From Pseudomonadota bacterium (GTDB lineage: Bacteria > Pseudomonadota > Gammaproteobacteria > Burkholderiales > Burkholderiaceae_B): DNA of 9,557 nucleotides. The DNA is taken from NCBI GenBank assembly GCA_023437255.1, contig JAEZGR010000357.1, forward strand, positions 1 through 9,557. Direction: 5' to 3'. Of the stretch, positions 5,952 to 9,557 are shown in pieces; within the stretch, counting starts at the first letter, position 1; the number at the start of each line of letters is the position of its first letter. The notes under the pieces were generated by a model. The model made no database searches and had not been told where the DNA came from. It worked only from the letters and a program-made list of their open reading frames with translations. Position numbers and translations under genes: made by a program.

Positions 5952-7313
5952 ATGAGTTTGCATGCAAAGCTGCGCGCGCGCGAAGCGGCCGGGCGCCCTG
6001 TGCGCGTCGCACTGATCGGGGCCGGGAAATTTGGTTCCATGTATCTGGCCCAGATTCCGCGCACGCCGGGGGTGCACTTGGCGGCCATTGCCGATCTCGC
6101 GCCTGACGCGGCTCGAACCAATCTTGAACGCGTGGGGTGGGAAGCCGGCCGCGCCGCTGCCAGCGACATCGACGAGGCTGTGGCAAACGGCACGACCTGG
6201 GTGACCGACGACTGGGAACGCGTGGTCGGCGATACACGCATCGATGTCGTGGTGGAGTGCACCGGGCATCCGATTGCCGCCGTTGATCACTGTCTGGCGG
6301 CATTTGCCAATGGCAAGCATGTCGTGAACGTCACGGTCGAAGCCGATGCATTCTGCGGGCCGCTTCTGGCCCGCAAGGCCGAAGAAGCGGGCGTCGTGTA
6401 TTCGCTGGCTTACGGCGATCAGCCGGCGCTGATTTGCGATCTGGTCGACTGGGCGCGGACCTGCGGTTTCCCCGTCGTTGCTGCGGGAAGAGGCCACAAA
6501 TGGCTGCCGCACTTCAGCAGCTCCACCCCCGAAACGGTCTGGGGGTATTACGGTCTGACCCCCGAACAGGCGCAGCGCGGCGGTCTCAACCCGAAAATGT
6601 TCAACAGTTTTCTCGATGGCTCCAAACCCTCGATTGAAAGTGCCGCCGTGGCGAACGCCACCGGATTGGGTGTGCCCTCGAATGGTCTCAGTTACCCGCC
6701 CGCGAGCATCGCCGACATTCCGTACGTGACCCGTCCGATTTCGGAAGGCGGCGTGCTTGAACGCAAGGGCATGGTGGAAGTCGTTTCATGCCTGGAGCCC
6801 GATGGTCGCAGTATTCCCTACGATATACGCATGGGTGTGTGGGTGACCGTGGAAGGCGAAACGTCGTATATACGTAACTGCTTTGAGGAGTACAACGCCC
6901 ATACCGACCCCTCGGGTCGCTATTTCACGCTGTACAAGCGTTGGCATCTCATCGGGCTCGAGGTGGGGATGTCGGTTGCGTCGGTCGCCTTGCGTGGCGA
7001 GGCAACGGGTACGCCATCGCAGTGGATTGCCGACGTGGTCGCCACGTCGAAACGCGCGTTGGCTCAGGGAGAGATCCTCGACGGTGAAGGCGGGTATACC
7101 GTGTGGGGCAAACTCATGCCGGTTGAACGCTCACTGCAGATCGGCGCCGTGCCGTTGGGCCTGGCGCACGACGTGCGGCTGAAGCGCCCGGTACCGCCCG
7201 ACACCGTCATTACCTGGGACGACGTCGAGATCGATACCGGCACGCGCGCCTATGCCCTGCGCAAACAGCTGGAAGCGGGTCGCACAGAGGCTGTCACGGC
7301 TCATTCCCAATAA
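5952..7313 (+). CDS. NAD(P)-dependent homoserine-dehydrogenase-like oxidoreductase with C-terminal SAF domain
   Basis: A 453-residue cytoplasmic protein of the family often listed as 'predicted homoserine dehydrogenase, SAF domain' and frequently misnamed FlgA because of the SAF part. The Rossmann nucleotide site is VRVALIGAGKFGSMY (17-31; G23, G25, G28). A second strand ends in AAIADLAPD, and VVVECTGHP resembles the Gfo/Idh/MocA and homoserine dehydrogenase folds. The SAF (antifreeze/sialate-synthase-like) region covers about 390-435, with IGAVPLGLAHDVRLKRPVPPDTVITWDDV. It is not a threonine-pathway homoserine dehydrogenase of normal architecture, since it lacks the ACT domain. Its substrate is not recognisable. 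Relatives are often found near sugar or polyol catabolism genes, which are absent here. The start at 5952 has AGGAG 11 nt upstream (5936-5940). The 3' end overlaps the convergent PRC-barrel gene by 13 nt. Confidence 0.88.
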   Translation: MSLHAKLRAREAAGRPVRVALIGAGKFGSMYLAQIPRTPGVHLAAIADLAPDAARTNLERVGWEAGRAAASDIDEAVANGTTWVTDDWERVVGDTRIDVVVECTGHPIAAVDHCLAAFANGKHVVNVTVEADAFCGPLLARKAEEAGVVYSLAYGDQPALICDLVDWARTCGFPVVAAGRGHKWLPHFSSSTPETVWGYYGLTPEQAQRGGLNPKMFNSFLDGSKPSIESAAVANATGLGVPSNGLSYPPASIADIPYVTRPISEGGVLERKGMVEVVSCLEPDGRSIPYDIRMGVWVTVEGETSYIRNCFEEYNAHTDPSGRYFTLYKRWHLIGLEVGMSVASVALRGEATGTPSQWIADVVATSKRALAQGEILDGEGGYTVWGKLMPVERSLQIGAVPLGLAHDVRLKRPVPPDTVITWDDVEIDTGTRAYALRKQLEAGRTEAVTAHSQ

Positions 7314-8080
7314 TTGCGCATGCCATAGTGGGCGTGCAGCGTGGCCTCGGTGTCGCGATTCAGCGGCTGGTCGGGGTCATGCTCGGGGCTGTTGCGAATC
7401 TGATCCTGCGTGAGATTCACGTGTACCAGTGAGCCGGCCCAGCCCAGTCGGTCGATCCAGTGGGTGGCGAGCAGCACCTTGCGGCCACCCGGCCACCAAT
7501 TGCGCGTATCGACAATGAAGTAGCGCAAGGCCCAGGTCTCGTCATCAAAAACGAAATCCTCGACGTGACCGATTTCCTCATCGGTGCCCTGTATGTGGTG
7601 CCCCTTCACATTGTCGGCGCTGCGCAGATGGAAGTCTTCCGGGTTGTCGGAGGTGCGCTCCAGCAACTCCTCGGCATGACTGGGAACGTGGCCGCCGCCC
7701 GGCACGTCGGGTGAGCGCACGATGGGGTGGCTTCCTGCACCCCATAGCTCCGGCCCAAGCCAGTAGTTGCCCAAACCGTAGTAGCGCGAAAAATCACCTT
7801 CCATCTGGCGCGATACGGGTTGATGCGTGTCGATGTCAGGGCTGTTTCGGACCTGCTCCTGTGTCAGGTGCACGCTGATGGACTCATCGACCTCGTCGAT
7901 ACCGGCCACCGAATAGGGCGAAATGAGCACCTGCCGGCTGTTCAGCCACGTCCCCGTCTCGACCACCAGGTAGCGGATCACCCACTTCTCATCGTCGAAG
8001 AATACGTCCTTCACCTTGCCCAACTCGCCGTCTGTGGCCTGAATCTTGTAGCCGTTCAGATCGTTCACTTTTCGCAGCAT
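7301..8080 (-). CDS. Tandem PRC-barrel domain protein
   Basis: A 259-residue soluble protein made of two similar units. Unit 1 (about 1-107) begins LRKVNDLNGYKIQATDGELG, continues VFFDDEKWVIRYLVVETG, and closes with LTQEQVRNSP (72-81) and YYGLGNYW (100-107). Unit 2 (about 152-258) repeats this as VKGHHIQGTDEEIG, FVFDDETWALRYFIVDT, LTQDQIRNSP (223-232) and HYGMRNYW (251-258). The linker (108-151) is Gly/Pro/His-rich. PRC-barrel folds occur in photosynthetic reaction-centre H subunits and in RimM. In stand-alone proteins like this one they are often stress-associated, but the function is not known. There is no signal peptide. AGGA on the minus strand (8088-8091) sits 7 nt before the ATG and supports the start. 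The gene is convergent with, and overlaps by 13 nt, the oxidoreductase gene. Confidence 0.9.
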   Translation of the reverse strand: MLRKVNDLNGYKIQATDGELGKVKDVFFDDEKWVIRYLVVETGTWLNSRQVLISPYSVAGIDEVDESISVHLTQEQVRNSPDIDTHQPVSRQMEGDFSRYYGLGNYWLGPELWGAGSHPIVRSPDVPGGGHVPSHAEELLERTSDNPEDFHLRSADNVKGHHIQGTDEEIGHVEDFVFDDETWALRYFIVDTRNWWPGGRKVLLATHWIDRLGWAGSLVHVNLTQDQIRNSPEHDPDQPLNRDTEATLHAHYGMRNYWE

Positions 8081-8265
8081 GATCGTTTCCTGTTGTCATA
8101 ATGGTGCACGCCACAGTGCAAACATCGTTCCCGGAGGGCGGCCGCACTCTTCTTACTTACGGCGTCAAGCCCCGGCGGGAATAGAAATTGCTGTGGGCTG
8201 CGCAATCGGGGCAGCGCTCGCTCCGGACACACATCAAAATGAAAGCGATCTGAGGGGAGGCGACG
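8081..8265. other. Intergenic region between divergent PRC-barrel and TonB-receptor genes
   Basis: This 185-nt region must hold the promoters of both flanking genes. Neither a good -35/-10 pair nor a recognisable Fur box is visible. Two short inverted repeats are present: TGCAC-N6-GTGCA (8105-8120), close to the PRC start, and ATTGC-N10-GCAAT (8187-8206), on the receptor side. Both have only 5-bp arms and may be chance. Confidence 0.4.
8252..8260 (+). promoter_or_regulatory. Strong Shine-Dalgarno of the TonB-dependent receptor gene
   Basis: GAGGGGAGG lies 5 nt before the ATG at 8266 and is the strongest ribosome-binding site in the window. It fixes the start directly before a signal-peptide-like N-terminus. 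Confidence 0.7.
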
Positions 8266-9557
8266 ATGCGCAGGGTGCGCGCTGGACTCTTGAGCGGCTT
8301 GCCGCTGCTTTGCGCGACGGGCGCAACACTGGCAGTACAACAGCCTGACGGCACGGCGCTGGCGCAGAAGCCTGTGCCGCTGCTGGATTCCGTGCGCGTT
8401 CAGGCCACACGACTGGACAACACGGTCTTTGACACACCGGCTTCTGTATCGGTGCTCGAAGGCGACCTAATGCGCATGGGCCGATTCCGTGTGAATCTTT
8501 CCGAGAGCCTGGGCGGCGTGCCCGGGCTGCAGATTCAGAACCGCGAGAACTATGCACAGGATCTGCAGGTGTCGGTCCGCGGCTTCGGCGCCCGCTCGAC
8601 CTTTGGCGTGCGCGGTGTGAGGCTCTATGTCGACGGCATACCGGCGACCATGCCCGATGGTCAGGGCCAGACATCGAACATCGATATCGCCAGCATCGAC
8701 CATATCGAGATATTGCGCGGCCCCTTTTCGGCGCTGTACGGAAACTCGTCGGGCGGGGTGATACAGGTGTTCACGGAAGAGGGTGCCTTGCCGCCCGAGA
8801 TCAATGCTTCGGTTGCCGCCGGCAGCCATGGGGCGTGGCGGTATGGGGCAAAGGCGCGTGGGCTGTCCGATCTCGGCGAAGCTTCGCTCGATTATGTGGT
8901 GAGTCTGAACCGCTATACCACGCAGGGCTTTCGCGACCACAGCGGGGCCCGCAAGAATCTGGGCAACGCCAAGCTGGGCTTGCAGCTCGACGACGACACG
9001 CGACTGACGCTGGTGGCCAACTCGGTCAACGTCAAGGCAGACGACCCCCTGGGCCTCGACAGGCACGACTTTGAGACGTCCCCAGAAAGCGTCGTGCCCA
9101 ATGCGACGCTCTACAACACCCGTAAAAACGTGTCGCAGACACAGGGCGGGCTCACGTTCGAGAAGCGCCTGGACGCAGACAACGAACTGAATGCCATGCT
9201 GTACTACGGCGAGCGCGACATGGTGCAGTATCTTGCCATTCCCGCTGCGGCTCAGCGCAATCCCCAACATAGTGGGGGTGTCATTGATTTGCGACGCCGC
9301 TATGCCGGTGCCGACCTGCGCTGGACCCACCGTACCGAATTGGCCGGAGGGCCTCTCACGCTGATCACCGGCGTCGCCTACGACGAGCTGCGCGAGGCGC
9401 GCCGGGGTTATGAGAACTTCCAGGGATCCACGCTCGGTGTGAAGGGGGCGCTGCGTCGCGATGAAACAAACAAGGTCTGGAACATCGACCCCTACGTTCA
9501 GGCATCGTGGCAGTTTGCACCCCGGTGGACGCTCGACGCGGGCCTTCGCCACAGCAC
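8266..9557 (+). CDS. pqqU: TonB-dependent outer-membrane receptor, YncD/PqqU-like, 3' truncated
   Basis: Outer-membrane beta-barrel transporter energised by TonB-ExbBD. The frame stays open from 8266 to the window end, giving 430 residues of an expected 680-720. Residues 1-23 form a signal peptide (two Arg after Met, hydrophobic core, TLA/V cleavage). A TonB-box-like stretch DSVRVQA (41-47) follows, then the plug domain (about 55-170) with VPGLQIQNRENYAQDL (85-100), SVRGFGARSTFGVRG (103-117), LYVDGIPATMPDGQGQTSNI (120-139) and LRGPFSALYGNSSGGV (150-165), then barrel strands. From memory, these plug motifs and barrel segments such as YNTRKNVSQTQGGL and DETNKVWNIDPYVQASW closely follow E. coli YncD, renamed PqqU because it imports pyrroloquinoline quinone. 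Substrate assignment is by similarity only. No PQQ synthesis or quinoprotein gene is in view. Confidence 0.9.
   Translation, partial: MRRVRAGLLSGLPLLCATGATLAVQQPDGTALAQKPVPLLDSVRVQATRLDNTVFDTPASVSVLEGDLMRMGRFRVNLSESLGGVPGLQIQNRENYAQDLQVSVRGFGARSTFGVRGVRLYVDGIPATMPDGQGQTSNIDIASIDHIEILRGPFSALYGNSSGGVIQVFTEEGALPPEINASVAAGSHGAWRYGAKARGLSDLGEASLDYVVSLNRYTTQGFRDHSGARKNLGNAKLGLQLDDDTRLTLVANSVNVKADDPLGLDRHDFETSPESVVPNATLYNTRKNVSQTQGGLTFEKRLDADNELNAMLYYGERDMVQYLAIPAAAQRNPQHSGGVIDLRRRYAGADLRWTHRTELAGGPLTLITGVAYDELREARRGYENFQGSTLGVKGALRRDETNKVWNIDPYVQASWQFAPRWTLDAGLRHS

Noticed and set aside
6865..6874. Perfect 10-bp palindrome CGTATATACG
   Set aside because: It lies inside the oxidoreductase coding region, has no partner copies in the window, and is short enough to be chance.
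7318..7337. GCATGCC-N6-GGCGTGC stem (one G-U pair) just after the oxidoreductase stop as a terminator
   Set aside because: No T-tract follows, and the sequence is explained as the coding end of the PRC-barrel protein (YGMRNYW region).
8467..9552. Long minus-strand open frame of 361 codons under the TonB receptor
   Set aside because: It is the antisense shadow of the receptor, whose plug motifs are unmistakable. The minus-strand protein shows no recognisable domain.
1..9557. CRISPR arrays, insertion sequences, tRNA/rRNA genes, phage or toxin-antitoxin modules
   Set aside because: I looked for regular repeats, transposase motifs, clover-leaf sequences and small paired genes on both strands, and saw none. 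Coding density and composition look uniform.

Overview
The window is a gene-dense, high-GC bacterial chromosome segment with nine coding regions. Seven are complete, and one is cut at each window edge. I see no rRNA, tRNA, CRISPR array, transposase or attachment site. The order mltG-tmk-holB-tatD followed by an exported ankyrin protein, and the long acidic insert in HolB, suggest a betaproteobacterium, most likely Burkholderiales (Alcaligenaceae or Burkholderiaceae-like). That placement is inferred from family knowledge and was not computed.

Left part (1-4067, + strand): a housekeeping operon. The C-terminal part of the peptidoglycan lytic transglycosylase MltG overlaps dTMP kinase (tmk), which overlaps the DNA polymerase III delta' subunit (holB), both by an ATGA junction. 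The TatD-type metal-dependent DNase follows after 22 nt. Downstream lies a secreted ankyrin-repeat protein whose start region abuts the tatD stop. A 16-nt inverted repeat containing both stop codons separates this operon from the convergent gene that follows.

Middle part (4078-7313): on the minus strand, a thioredoxin/glutathione-peroxidase-family enzyme is followed by a DUF3298 (RsiV-like) lipoprotein, probably as one transcript. Divergent from these, starting from a compact AT-rich intergenic region, are a glutaredoxin-type arsenate reductase (ArsC) and a Rossmann-fold oxidoreductase with a C-terminal SAF domain. The substrate of the oxidoreductase is not evident.

Right part (7301-9557): a minus-strand protein made of two tandem PRC-barrel units converges on the oxidoreductase gene and overlaps it by 13 nt. 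Divergent from it, after 185 nt, begins a TonB-dependent outer-membrane receptor closely resembling E. coli YncD/PqqU (the PQQ importer). It runs off the window end.

The window is mostly ordinary chromosomal content. I did not find a convincing undescribed multi-gene system. The points most worth a second look are the orphan SAF-domain oxidoreductase, the duplicated PRC protein, the PqqU-like receptor, and the shared-stop hairpin.
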